NCBI GenBank assembly: GCA_029582265.1
Contig: CM055816.1
Location: forward strand, 89,805,204 to 89,869,203
Direction of reading: 5' to 3'
DNA length: 64,000 bases
Origin: Zoroaster sp. YZ-2022
Lineage: Eukaryota; Echinodermata; Asteroidea; Forcipulatida; Zoroasteridae
Part shown: positions 10,293 to 22,440 of the stretch, in pieces
Position numbering within the stretch: position 1 is the first letter of the stretch
How the letters are laid out: every line of letters begins with the position of its first letter
Program-made: the position numbers and the translations under genes
Notes under the pieces: model-generated
What the model saw: the letters and a program-made list of their open reading frames with translations, nothing else
Databases searched by the model: none
Told to the model about the DNA's origin: nothing

Positions 10293-10865
10293 TTAACAAA
10301 GTATTGTGAAGGAAAGGAAAATACATGAACCTCGAAAAAGATGACGATCCGCCAGAATATTGATAATTGGGGCCATGCTGGTATTCTCGCTTCCTTCTTT
10401 GCGTTGTTCGATATCTTTTAGGGCTTCCTCCTCGGCTGCTTTTACGGATTTCTGCTGGTCGGCAGAGAGGTGCTCGGACTGATCCAGGCGATTGACTGTG
10501 GACCACCCTGCTTTGCTTGCGTCGGTTATCTTTATTTTCTGCTTGCGATCGAAAACCAGTTGTTCGGCTTTCTGTATGGCGTCTATACCTGCGTCAGTGT
10601 CGTTTCTAGAAATTAGGGCCGATTTGATATTGTCCAAGGCGATCTCCAACTTTCCGCAGAACTCAAATTGTGCTACGTTGCCTGGTTTAGACAACTCCTT
10701 GGCCTCGAGCTTATTCTTTAGTTCTCGTACTGAAACGGCGTCTCGTTTTGGCATGTCGATAGCCTGAAACTTTTCATCGAAATACTGCTTAAATTTCTGA
10801 AAGATTATCACTGGATCTGGTTGCGAAGTCTCCTCGGTAGACATGTTAGCTTCTTGATAGCACAA
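10293..10865 (-). CDS. Ngaro gag-like protein (N-terminal part)
   Basis: The frame is intact for 190 codons. The start is ATG at 10865 (MCYQEANMSTEE), or the second Met, which begins just after repeat B2. The protein is acidic and charged, with a helical middle (IDAIQKAEQLVFDRKQK) and VKAAEEEALKDIEQRKEGSE near the end. Such a Lys/Glu-rich tail after a conserved W-x-x-V segment is typical of DIRS/Ngaro gag. It has no zinc knuckle; that lies in the neighbouring unit at 9667-9975, which suggests the two once formed one ORF or were joined by splicing. Confidence 0.65.
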   Translation of the reverse strand: MCYQEANMSTEETSQPDPVIIFQKFKQYFDEKFQAIDMPKRDAVSVRELKNKLEAKELSKPGNVAQFEFCGKLEIALDNIKSALISRNDTDAGIDAIQKAEQLVFDRKQKIKITDASKAGWSTVNRLDQSEHLSADQQKSVKAAEEEALKDIEQRKEGSENTSMAPIINILADRHLFRGSCIFLSFTILC

Positions 10866-11039
10866 GAAGGTCGATACAGGGAGTGGACATACAGCGTGTG
10901 CGCCAGAACCTGAAGTGGCTATTGTGCCTGGTTGAATGCATTATATAGGCTAGGAGTGGAATGTGGTATATGAAAGGAATGAGGGATAATAGGGGAATTA
11001 CGTCATCACACCTGGGCTAACTGCCTAACAAAACTACAT
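10854..11039. repeat. Ngaro repeat B2 (5' end in coding sense)
   Basis: It is a direct repeat of 9966-10146. In coding orientation it precedes gag; both copies diverge immediately after GTGCTATCAA, where gag begins in this unit and an intron-like tract begins in the other. The promoter probably lies here. Confidence 0.8.
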
Positions 11040-11292
11040 GTCTTGAAAGCCTCAAAATAACTGCTTTGGTCAAAGGTCATTATGTGCATGCATACCAGAT
11101 CTAGCCGTTAGTCACAGTGCTTGTGGTAACCAGGAACACATCACAACGTCTGCAAAAAGACCACAAACACGATTGCGAGTGGCGAACTCATGAGTGCATT
11201 TTGCCAGTCCATTCCCATTGAGCAATCATTAAACTATTGGCCCAAACTATTCATTTAGCTGGCTTCATTCATTTACCAGATTTGAAAGCAAA

Positions 11293-11792
11293 NNNNNNNN
11301 NNNNNNNNNNNNNNNNNNNNNNNNNNNNNNNNNNNNNNNNNNNNNNNNNNNNNNNNNNNNNNNNNNNNNNNNNNNNNNNNNNNNNNNNNNNNNNNNNNNN
11401 NNNNNNNNNNNNNNNNNNNNNNNNNNNNNNNNNNNNNNNNNNNNNNNNNNNNNNNNNNNNNNNNNNNNNNNNNNNNNNNNNNNNNNNNNNNNNNNNNNNN
11501 NNNNNNNNNNNNNNNNNNNNNNNNNNNNNNNNNNNNNNNNNNNNNNNNNNNNNNNNNNNNNNNNNNNNNNNNNNNNNNNNNNNNNNNNNNNNNNNNNNNN
11601 NNNNNNNNNNNNNNNNNNNNNNNNNNNNNNNNNNNNNNNNNNNNNNNNNNNNNNNNNNNNNNNNNNNNNNNNNNNNNNNNNNNNNNNNNNNNNNNNNNNN
11701 NNNNNNNNNNNNNNNNNNNNNNNNNNNNNNNNNNNNNNNNNNNNNNNNNNNNNNNNNNNNNNNNNNNNNNNNNNNNNNNNNNNNNNNNNNNN
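11293..11792. other. Assembly gap of 500 N
   Basis: Exactly 500 undetermined bases, a conventional placeholder. It removes the 3' end of the fibrinogen-related gene on the minus strand. Confidence 1.
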
Positions 11793-12971
<1,179 letters not shown>

Positions 12972-13680
12972 TATGAAGCTTGATGTAAAATATCAGAGTC
13001 ATCGAAATTATGCTTGCCTTTCATTTTGGCGTTAAGGCTTCAAAAGTGGATACAATCATAGCTGTGTCTAATGCGAATCCGAAAAGAGTTGTTTCAAGTT
13101 AGGATCTTTCAGAAATTGGAAATAATATATTGCAAACACCTTCACCAGAAGAAACAGTCAGCAAAGTGACGAGCCAGGCTATCGAAGGATGGACTGTGAA
13201 ATTCATTGGTTGAACGGCATTTTGTTCTGGTCATGTTCGTCTAGTGCGGTTGCCATTAGGTTACAGGCAACCATTTTTCACCTTGGCAGCGTTTCATTGG
13301 TTGCAGATTATTAATGTCGGTGTATAATGAATATTCAGTAGTCAATCAGTTATGAATATTTATATCTCACACAGTAAAGTTATTTGATGCATGACGCATC
13401 TTTTTTCAATGTATACGACCAAATATTACAGCGTTCTGAAGGGCAAAACATTGTCGATGCGTATCCGTTTTTCTTCAGGAAACTTAATGATATACCCATG
13501 TTCTTTAATATTTCACAAATGTATAGTTTCAAATAGTTAAATAGTTTAAAATAAATATATGCTACAAAATAATTGCACGATTTAACACTATTTACGATCC
13601 GAAATTAATTGATAACGGGAACCGCCATCAATTCATTTCAGTACTTAATTATTTAAAAAAAAAAATCACTCTGATTATTT
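12972..13680. other. No gene seen; presumed 5' flank of the fibrinogen-like gene
   Basis: The stretch is AT-rich. ATTGGTTG occurs at 13205 and 13298, but no convincing TATA/CCAAT order relative to the ATG at 12971 can be made. No coding frame or tandem structure was noticed. Confidence 0.4.
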
Positions 13681-13690
13681 CTTTTCTTAG

Positions 13691-15132
13691 CTTTACCTTT
13701 CTTAGCCAATGGATGTATATTATCCCGGAGACCTTTCTTAGCCAATTGGATAATATTATCACGGAGACCTTTCTAGCCAATTAATAACATTATCCCGAGA
13801 CCTTTTGAGGAGTCCAATGGATAATATTATCCCAGAGACCTTTCTTAGCCAATGGATAATAATATTATCCCGGAGACCTTTTAGCCAATGGATAATATTA
13901 TCCTAGAGACCCTTTTAGCCAATGGATAATATTATCCAGAGACCTTTTAGCTAATGGATAATATTATCCTAGACCTTCTTCGCCAATGGATAATATTATC
14001 CCAGAGATCGGCAATTTCTTAGCCAATAGGATAATATTATCCCGGAGGTCTTTCAGCCAATGGATAATATTATCTCCCGAGACCTTTCTAGCCAATGGAT
14101 AATATTATCCCAGAGACCGGTACCTTTGAAGCCAATGGATAATATTATCCCGAGACCTTTCTTAGCCAATGGATAATATTATCCCGAGACCTTTCTTAGC
14201 CAATGGATAATATTATTCCAGAGGACCGGTACCTTTCTTAGCCAATGGATAATATTATCACGGAGACCTTTCTTAGCCAATGGGATAATATTATCCCGGA
14301 GACCTTTTCATTAGCTAATGGATAACATTATTCCCGGAGACCTTTCTTAGCTCAATGGATAATATTATTGACCAGAGACCGGTAAATTTTCTTAGCCACA
14401 ATGGATACATATTATCGGAGACCTTTATAGCCAATGGATAATATTATCCCGGAGACCTTTTCTTCGCCAATGGATAATATTATCCCTTAGAGACCTTTTC
14501 TTAGCCAATGGATAATATTATCCTGTGAGACCGGTACCTTTCTTAGCCAATAGATAATATTATCCTAGAGACCTTTTGCTTAGCCAATGGATACAATATT
14601 ATCCCCGAGACACTGCTTTTCTATTGTAGGCTAATGGTTAATATTATCCCGGAGACCTTTTCTTCGCCAATGGATAATATTATCCCAGACCTTTTCTTAG
14701 CCAATGGATAATATTATCCCAGAGACCGGTACCTTTCTAGCCAATAGATAATATTATCCCGAGGCCTTTTCTAGCCAATGGATAATATTATCCCGGAGAC
14801 CTTTCTTAGCCAATGGATAATATTATCCCAGAGACCGGTACCTTTCTTAGCCAATGGATAATATTATCCCCGAGACCTTTTCTTAGCCAATGGATAATAT
14901 TATCTCTGGAGACCTTTTCTAGCCAATGAGATAATATTATTCCAGAGACCGGTAATTTCTCTTAGCCAATGGATAATATTATCACGGGAGACCTTTTCTT
15001 AGTCCAATGGATAATATTATCCCGAGACCTTTCTTAGCCAATGGATAATATTATCCCTGAGACCTTTCTTAGCCAATGGATAATATTATCCCAGAGACCG
15101 GTACCTTTCTTAGCCAATGGATAATATTATGG
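13691..15132. repeat. Palindromic satellite, 39 monomers of about 35-38 bp
   Basis: The monomer is TAGCCAATGGATAATATT followed by ATCCCGGAGACCTTTCT. Its core GGATAATATTATCC is a perfect 14-bp palindrome, and I count 39 core copies. A variant with CAGAGACCGG (usually CCAGAGACCGGTACC) recurs near 14116, 14224, 14379, 14530, 14727, 14834, 14947 and 15096, every three to five monomers, so there is a loose higher-order unit of about 110-200 bp. One-base indels in the linkers are common, while the core is strongly kept. There is no coding. Confidence 0.95.
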
Positions 15133-15720
15133 TCCTAAGCAATGGATCACCGATACCTTCTTGGTATTGGTGTTGTCTGCACAGTGACCTAAGCAAACTA
15201 ATTACTAACAAGGGGACACCATTAGCCAACTTACAGGGTATTGCTCATTCTCACAGAATTAGAAGTCACTTCAAACGAATGGGTAATAGTGACCATCTGT
15301 CTTGGAACACAGGGCAGTAACTTGGCATTTGATTTGTCTTATATTATGACATACAAACATAGAAGGATGTTTCAACCTCTGTATTCAAGGGTTGATAACT
15401 ATTCCACTTATACATGGTTAATTCATTTGGTATTTTATCTGATGATGACATGACAAACTTTCTATCATAATGTTTGTTAATAAAGCTCATAGAAATCGAG
15501 AGTCATGGTTAATCAACCAAATAAGAACTGTTTAAAGTTTTTACTGTTTTAACTTGGTACGATGTATTGAGACATTTTCACTACTATGCCTAACTGAAAA
15601 CATTTGTGGTTTGTGTAAAAATTATTATTGTCAATTATTTCTTGACCAAATTATTCAAGAAAAGTCCTAATATAATGTGTGTAGTGAAAACTTTGCATAC
15701 CGGTAGTTTGCAGTGTTGAT
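15133..15720. other. No gene seen
   Basis: Between the satellite and the SINE I find only short open frames without motifs. Confidence 0.4.
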
Positions 15721-16068
15721 GGAGTGCCATGGTCGAGGTTTAGTGCATCGGATTTGTGTTCTGATGGCTGAGTCGTCAGAATGTGGGTTCGAATCCCAAC
15801 CGCGACCATGGTGCTTGTGCCCTTGAGCAAGACACTTTACCATAATTGCTTCTCTCCACCCAGGGGTAAATGGGTACCTGTGAGGGCAGAGTTGGTTATT
15901 GTGTTTGATTAGCCCAATATGCGCTGTAATGGCAGCAATTGAGCTGTATACTCCCCAGGGAGCTGATATGGTTTCAGGAATGATTTATGAGCCTGATGAG
16001 CAGGGGTAATAATGTAATGCGCCTTGAGCACCAGTTTGGTGGATATGTGCGCTGTATAAGTAGTAGTA

Positions 16069-16119
<51 letters not shown>
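15721..16119 (+). mobile_element. tRNA-derived SINE with (TCG)n tail
   Basis: The head has an A-box-like GGTCGAGGTTTAGTGC and a B box GGTTCGAATCC near 15788-15798, as in an internal Pol III promoter. The body shares blocks with the other SINEs here: CTTGAGCAAGACACTTTACC, the CTCCCCAGGGAGCTGA region, and GCGCCTTGAGCACCA. It ends in a trinucleotide tail, TAG then TCG repeats (16060-16119). It is not a functional tRNA: no cloverleaf closes around the boxes. Confidence 0.8.
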
Positions 16120-16120
<1 letters not shown>

Positions 16121-16327
16121 TCATTATTAAATCTATCGCGAGATCCCCTTATGCACAATAGTTTGTTTTATTTCTGTTCCAACTATACAAATAAACAGAG
16201 CTTACTATTCACATTGACCAAAATAACACTTCACACTACCCATTTCAACATTTTAAAGAAAAAAAATCAGTTCACATTAGTTCACTTTGGTAGTATTTAC
16301 TATTTATGATGATGATGATGATGATGA

Positions 16328-16521
16328 TACACTGTAAAAACGTTGGGCAACATGGGGTTGGGTAAGGTAATTTCTCCCAGAATTTACCACAACTGTTCAC
16401 ATATTTTGGCCAAAAATTATCCAACATTGGGCAATGGTAAACCAACTGCATAACCTGTTGATATGTTGACCAGTGTTGGGCAACATATCAACCGTGTTTT
16501 CCCAATATTTCTTACAGTGTA
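16328..16521. mobile_element. Short MITE with CACTGTAA ends and TA duplication
   Basis: The left end TACACTGTAAAAACGTTGGG and right end CCCAATATTTCTTACAGTGTA are imperfect inverted repeats, flanked by TA on both sides. It is about 190 bp, with repeated TTGGGCAAxAT words inside. A TGA/GAT microsatellite (16304-16328) abuts the left end. TA target duplication fits the Tc1/mariner type. Confidence 0.65.
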
Positions 16522-17040
16522 ACCATTCTCATTATAATTACCATTCTCATTAAAGGCCAATTCAACCCGTTTTATTTCTATTATACAGCATTGTCAGTGT
16601 GCAAGAGCTACAGCCATTTCGTGAATGGATATCATTTCTGTACACAAAAGGCTATAGCGTTGTGTTGTGGCCATCCAAAAATCAATATATTGCCTAATCG
16701 CGGCAAGGGATTTATTGTTACAATACAATATTGGTAATGTCAAGAAAATAACAGACATATCATTAACTTTAAAATTAGCATAAAGGTAATTATGGTATAC
16801 AAGACCGTATGACGTGCTATCGTTTTCGTATTAGTTTATTGATTCCCAAAATTAACTTCTTTCATTCGAAGACAGACACGCCACGTTGGAATTTAATACC
16901 AAAAATCTTAAGGAATTTTCAAAATGTTTTTTTTTACTGCCCGAAAAATCTATTTTGTGTAGTGTGCTGTCATTTAAAAAAAATGTTATTTTCCAGTTCA
17001 TATTCCAATAAAATTTCACAGCATTTTAACCCTCTTACTA

Positions 17041-17262
17041 TATCTGATATTTAGTAGCTATAGTGGTCAAAATCAGTCAACTGATTGTTTTGACTGTTGA
17101 CCACCCTGAACAATACCAGACAATGCTTTTACCATTAAAAAATGGTCGACATAATTTGACCTGTAAATATACACGTAAGGTTTGACAGTGTTTGACTTTT
17201 CAGTGCACCTTGGCAAGTATATCAACATTTTGACTGATTTTGTCCCTTGCAGTCACAGAATT
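17041..17262. repeat. Diverged internal fragment of the CCCTCCTACT-ended MITE family
   Basis: AACAATACCAGACAATGCTTTTACC, followed by GGTTTGACAGTGTTTGAC and GGCAAGTATATCAACATTTT, matches units of the array at 53.7-56.3 kb. The terminal CCCTCCTACT repeats are absent here. Confidence 0.6.
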
Positions 17263-17654
17263 GGGTTAATACAAAAAAAGGAAAGGTATGATGTTATTAC
17301 CATATTATCAAGTTATCATTTATGAAGCAATGATTTAAATTCGAGAAAGTTATGTTTATTTCTTCGATCACCTTTCCCCAGGGTCCATATCCCGTTTTGG
17401 GATCTATGTACTTGAAAGCATTGGGGAAAGATTACAAGATGATCTGAACTGGAAAGAAATCGCAAACCAGGGTTGGGTCGAATTTTGTAAACGTGTGGTA
17501 TTACTTTAAACAAATGTTAATCGAAAAGTTGAATTGGGCTATGCATATGTACATGTAAAGGGGACACAGTATTGATCAGGAGACTTTCAACGGGCATGGA
17601 ATCGGTGTCCTAGTTTAAGAACACACAGACACCGAAATTTTACTTGGTTCATTT

Positions 17655-17815
17655 ATAGGTAAAACTTGTAGCTTTGCATGGTGAGGATGATAAGTAAGAC
17701 TAATCGTGGGTGAAATTAATAGAGTAGTACTAGTTCTGAAAAGAACTAACGAGTTGTACCTCCAGTTCTTTTCAGAACTAATTACTACTCAATTGAGATT
17801 CCACATGGTTCATTT
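17655..17815. repeat. Dispersed palindromic repeat carrying a histone-type stem-loop
   Basis: AGTTCTGAAAAGAACT (17732-17747) and its reverse complement AGTTCTTTTCAGAACT (17764-17779) sit head to head. Flanks CAATTGAGATTCCACATGG and TTGCATGGTGAGGATGATAA recur at 51140-51270. The stem-loop has a 6-bp stem and a UUUC loop. Confidence 0.6.
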
Positions 17816-18284
17816 ATGCAGAAGCAACGGTAATATGACCTTATCTCTTCAATGTCTTTATCGTGCAGTTTTTTCTAAAACATTTTCAAGGTCTACAATG
17901 CACAGTACATGCACACTGTAATTCAAGATACATGTATTAACTTACAAGTGAAAGTAAAGGTTGCTTCTGTTTAATGTTTTTGGAAAGAAAAAAAAAGAAA
18001 AACAAAACCGTTTAGCGTGTTTAGTTTTATTATGTTTACAACAAGTTACCGGACCGTAACTTTGTGTAAATTAAACATTGTACTGACAATTACTGATCTG
18101 AAACATAACTGCCATTGGAATAACAGTATGAAGTACCATCGTAAATTAGGAAAAATTTAGGAACATGCATTCACATTTTAGAATTATAGATTTTTCTTAA
18201 AATAATAAGTCAAGAAGTGCACGCATGGTGGAGATAATATTGAAATATCCTGCCATATCTGGACAATATTTATTTCTACATTAG

Positions 18285-18690
18285 AATACAATACAATGAA
18301 GGCATTTATATAGCGCTCTTACACAAACAGTATCACAGCGCTTAATTTACACAGAGATGCAAGTACAATTTAAAAATACACAGTGCCTAAAATAAATGAG
18401 TCTTCAATGAAGAAGTATGACGGATACCAGATGGTAGTTCATTCCAAATGCTGGGTGCAGCAGTATATAAACCCTTGTTAGCCGCAGTTAAATGTGTAGT
18501 TGGGAATCGGAATTTGAACGGAGTCCACTGTGGTTAGTTTGGTATGGTATAACAAGCTCACAGAGACAGGATGGCGCAGAGTCAGTAACACATTTATAGG
18601 CAATAGTCAATGTTTTGAAATCAATCCGGTCTCGAATGGGAAGCCAGTGAAGCTGTCGTAGGAGAGGGGAGACATGGTCATATTTCCCGT
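18285..18690. repeat. Dispersed repeat with TTTATATAGCGCT start
   Basis: It begins GGCATTTATATAGCGCTC and continues with CAGCGCTTAATTTACA, CATTCCAAATGCTGGGTGCAG, and TTGAAATCAATCCGG...GGGAAGCCAGTGAAGC. From memory this block order occurs in many interspersed repeats of marine invertebrates and fish. I cannot assign the class. Confidence 0.45.
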
Positions 18691-18771
18691 AAACAAACTA
18701 ATTAACCGTGGTTTTGCGCCCATGACGCAGAACTATGTAAATGCGTTTAATAACTTTTGAAGATTAATAAT

Positions 18772-18929
<158 letters not shown>

Positions 18930-21900
18930 TAGAGGTATAGAGTTTGTTAAAAACAAACTCAAGGTGTTCGAGTGCGCCTAATATGACATCATCACCTAAA
19001 GTTATTAAAAGACAAGAGTTACTTCAGGAGATATGAGTTTTCATAATATGTAATATATATAAAATACCACATATTGTGTTATACTCAATACATTAACTTC
19101 TGGTTCAATTATGTGATGTCATTCATACTTCACAAAATTGTTCCTTATAATATGAGTTACTTCAGGAGATATGTGTTTTTATGATATATAATGAAAATAA
19201 CATGTGCTGAATACATTAACTTCCGGTTCAGTCATCCCATATAATTTTAAATTACTCCAACCAAATTAAGTCTGAACTTGGTAACATGGTTTTCTTCAGA
19301 AAGGTTTCATGACAAAACTCAGATCAGTGGTGTCAAGTGCGACTTGACAAGAGACTATGGCTACGAGAGATAAGTTCTGGTGTAATTTGACTTCAGACCT
19401 ACTAGACTACGGGTGCAATGAGTGTAACCAGAAATTGAGTTTTGTGACACACATCAGGCATGAGCGTGGAACAATAGATCATTACATGTAATTGCTAATA
19501 TAGAATCCACAATCACGAACTTTTGTTTTAAGATATTTGTATTTGAATGACATGAATAGCCCCTTTCGGGCCATTCTTTAGAAAACTGTACATTTTAATG
19601 TACATTTCCTGTATATTTTTGGAATAGTTCACATGGGCTATGTTTTTATGTTTGAAGAGTTTAGAAAAGGGGATCTATATTTGGGAATATTTGTCATTGA
19701 AAATGAACCAGTTTAAAACAATTGCCTGAATGTAAAAGGTCTGAACCTGTCTGATCTCTCGTCCTCTTCATTTACTCCCCAGGGTAAGATCCATGGTGTT
19801 AGTAGTATTGCAATTTAATTGATCATGAAACAACCCAATTGACGATACATCTCAATATTTTGGGGTTTATCCCCATCCCCTCTCCTGCCTTGAGTCCCAC
19901 CCGCTTAAGGCAACCCTGATTCTAACCCCTGCCTACATCAGAGACCAATTTGCAAATCTTTATCATCTTTAAAGCTCATATTGGACACACAGTTTTTAAA
20001 AATATTTAATTGATAAAAATTTCGTTAACACAATTAATAAGGCACAAGGAATGACACTTCGTTTATTTGTCATGGTCATGATATCCCCCATCCTTTTGCA
20101 CCATCAATAATAATTTACAGGATAAAGGTTATCCAAACTTCAGGTTTAATTTGTAATGAAAGAATAATCTTTTTCTGAAGCACCAACATATTCCAACATG
20201 AACTCAGAACCCCCTGGCATTAATTGGTTTGCCAGAAAACCTTTACTGGCGCATGAAAGAAAGTCAACAGAATTTTCAAAAGCGAAAAAGGCAATATCAT
20301 CTCAATCTGAGTAGATTTTCAACGTTCATGGAATCAGTGTCCTAGTGTAAGATGAACAAAGCAGGAATTGAAATTACTGGCTCATTTGTTAAGCAGTGCA
20401 AGGATAAGTTATCTGAAGTTGATGGCCAGGGCAACTGTAATGCCATGTGATTTCTTCATTATAAGTATTATATAGTAACAGCTGATGCATTGAAGAGTGT
20501 GTGAAGATATGCACTTTATGTAAAAATCTCTGCTTCTCCAGCACCTTAACTGCTGTCTGTATCAGTATCAGTACATAATGTATCTGAGCCAACTGCAGTC
20601 TCTATACCAGTTCTTTTGCAGGGAGAGTTTGGCTGTACACCAAGTCAACTGTATTCTTAGTAAATGATCTATGCTGCTTAACAAATGAGCAAGTAATTTT
20701 CAATCACCCGCTTTGTTTATCTTACACTAGGACACTGATTTCATGACCTGTTGAAAGTCTACTCTGATTGAGATAATGTTGTCCCTTTAACCATTAACTT
20801 TAATTAAAACATTCTATTGACTTTCTTTTCATGCACCAGTAAAAGTTTTTTTTAAGTGCTAAAGATTTAACAATACTACCCAAATCCAATTAATGCTAGG
20901 GACTACAGGTTCACTTATTTTGTATTTTGTACTTCAGAAAAAAATTATTCTTTTCATTGCAAATTAGACCTAGAACTTGGATAACCTTTATCCTGTATGA
21001 AATGGAGTATTATTGATGGGTGCAAAAATGGATGGAAAAGGAGTATCATGACCATGACAAAATAAAGCAGAAGTGTCATTCAAAAGATAATGTTGTTTCA
21101 CATTTCCTTTATTTAAATATCTTATTAATTTTATGTATTAACGAAGAATGTGTTTTATCAATTTAAATATTTACACAAAACGTTGATAATTAATAACCAA
21201 TAATAACCAATAATAACCAATAATTTACTTTTTAAACATGAGAAAAGATTCACAAATTGGTTTTTGATGTAGGCAGGGTTAGATCCAGGGTTGCTGAAAG
21301 AGGGTTGGGCTCATTGTAAGGAGTGGGGCACGGGAAATGAAATCCCAAAATATTGAAATGTATGGACAATTTAGAAGTTTTTCACATGATCAATTAAATT
21401 GGAATACTACCCCATGACACCATGGATCCTACCCTGGGAGTAAGGGGTAGAGGACGTGGGCAGGGAGGGTCAGACATTCAGGGAGCAGTCGGGTTTAGAC
21501 CTTTTATTCAAGGCAAGTTTTTTTTTTAATCTGGTTCATTTCTTTACAATGACATCAAATATTTCCGAAATATGGAAGCCCCTTTTCAAAGTCTTCCCCA
21601 CTTACTAGACCGATTTGACAGATTAGAGTAAGGGAAACATAAAAAATATAGCCCATGTGAACTATTCAATTATACAAAAACCACTATTGAAATGTCCAGT
21701 TTTCTAAAAATGGCTGAAAGAGGGCGCTATTTTCATGACATAGTTCAAATGCAAATATCTGGCAAGTTTTGTGATTGTGGATTTATATAATGAATTTACA
21801 TGTAATTATCTATGAAACTGTTTCTACACTCATGCCCAATGTGCGTTACGAAACTCAATTTTTGAATACGTTTTCGTTGCATGTTCTGTGGTCTAGTAGT

Positions 21901-22440
21901 CTGAAGTCAAGTCACATGCTGAACTTAACTCCATAGCCATAGTTTTTTGTCAAGTCGCACTTGGCACCATGGATGAGTTTTGTAATGAAACTTTTCTGAA
22001 GAGAAAAACTATATTTACCAAGTTCAGTCTTAATGTATTTTTTATACAACTTTAGGTGATGACGTCATAACATGATGAACATCCAAACACCTTGAGAACG
22101 AGCATTCTACTCACTAGACTAACATGCTCGAGGAAGTTGTTGGTTAATTAACTATTGAAGAACATTTGTAACATTAGATTTTTATGGGAATTTGTAAGTG
22201 AATGAGGAATTGTACTGCAGAAAAAATAGGCAATGTCTCCACATTTTAGCTGTAATAATGGGCGTTCTATTAAGGATTAGATTTCTTAAATGTTTTGTTT
22301 ATCATAAGTGGAAGAAATACACAAATAATCTTTAATTCATAGTACATTTAAAATAGGCTCTTTATTTCTGCAATTACTATTAAATACAAACTTATACCAT
22401 GTTCATAACTTAACATTTTGGATTCATTTTGCATTAAATA
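18930..22440. mobile_element. Giant inverted-repeat element, arms of about 1.45 kb
   Basis: The arms run about 18945-20400 and 20660-22105. Matching pairs include CTCAAGGTGTT near 18960 and AACACCTTGAG near 22090; CCTAGTGTAAGATGAACAAAGC at 20340 and its complement near 20725; and GGATAAAGGTTATCC near 20120 against GGATAACCTTTATCC near 20980. The centre lies near 20530. No coding was found, so it is a foldback-type non-autonomous element. Sequence 21478-22436, which includes the right arm end plus flank, recurs directly at 57105-58112. Confidence 0.75.

Larger units (their letters stand above)
7091..11039 (-). mobile_element. Ngaro/DIRS-like tyrosine-recombinase retroelement, tandem pair
   Basis: On the + strand the order is A1 (7091-7238), coding block 1, B1 (9966-10146), A2 (10147-10290), coding block 2, B2 (10854-11039). 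A1/A2 and B1/B2 are direct repeats, and B1 abuts A2 exactly. Coding is on the minus strand. Block 1 holds zinc knuckle, RT, RNase H remnant and tyrosine recombinase; block 2 holds only the gag N-terminal part. Split direct repeats plus RT plus tyrosine recombinase, with no integrase, is the Ngaro/PAT type of the DIRS order. Each unit looks like an A...B element lacking what the other retains. Several frameshifts make autonomous activity unlikely. It lies 36 bases past a host splice donor, antisense to that gene. Confidence 0.8.

Noticed and set aside
13200..13370. CCAAT/TATA promoter for the fibrinogen-like gene
   Set aside because: The ATTGG words and the TATAAA-like word are in the wrong order for minus-strand transcription.
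13691..15132. CRISPR array
   Set aside because: The units are contiguous variants of one monomer with no unique spacers, in a eukaryotic context without cas genes; it is a satellite.
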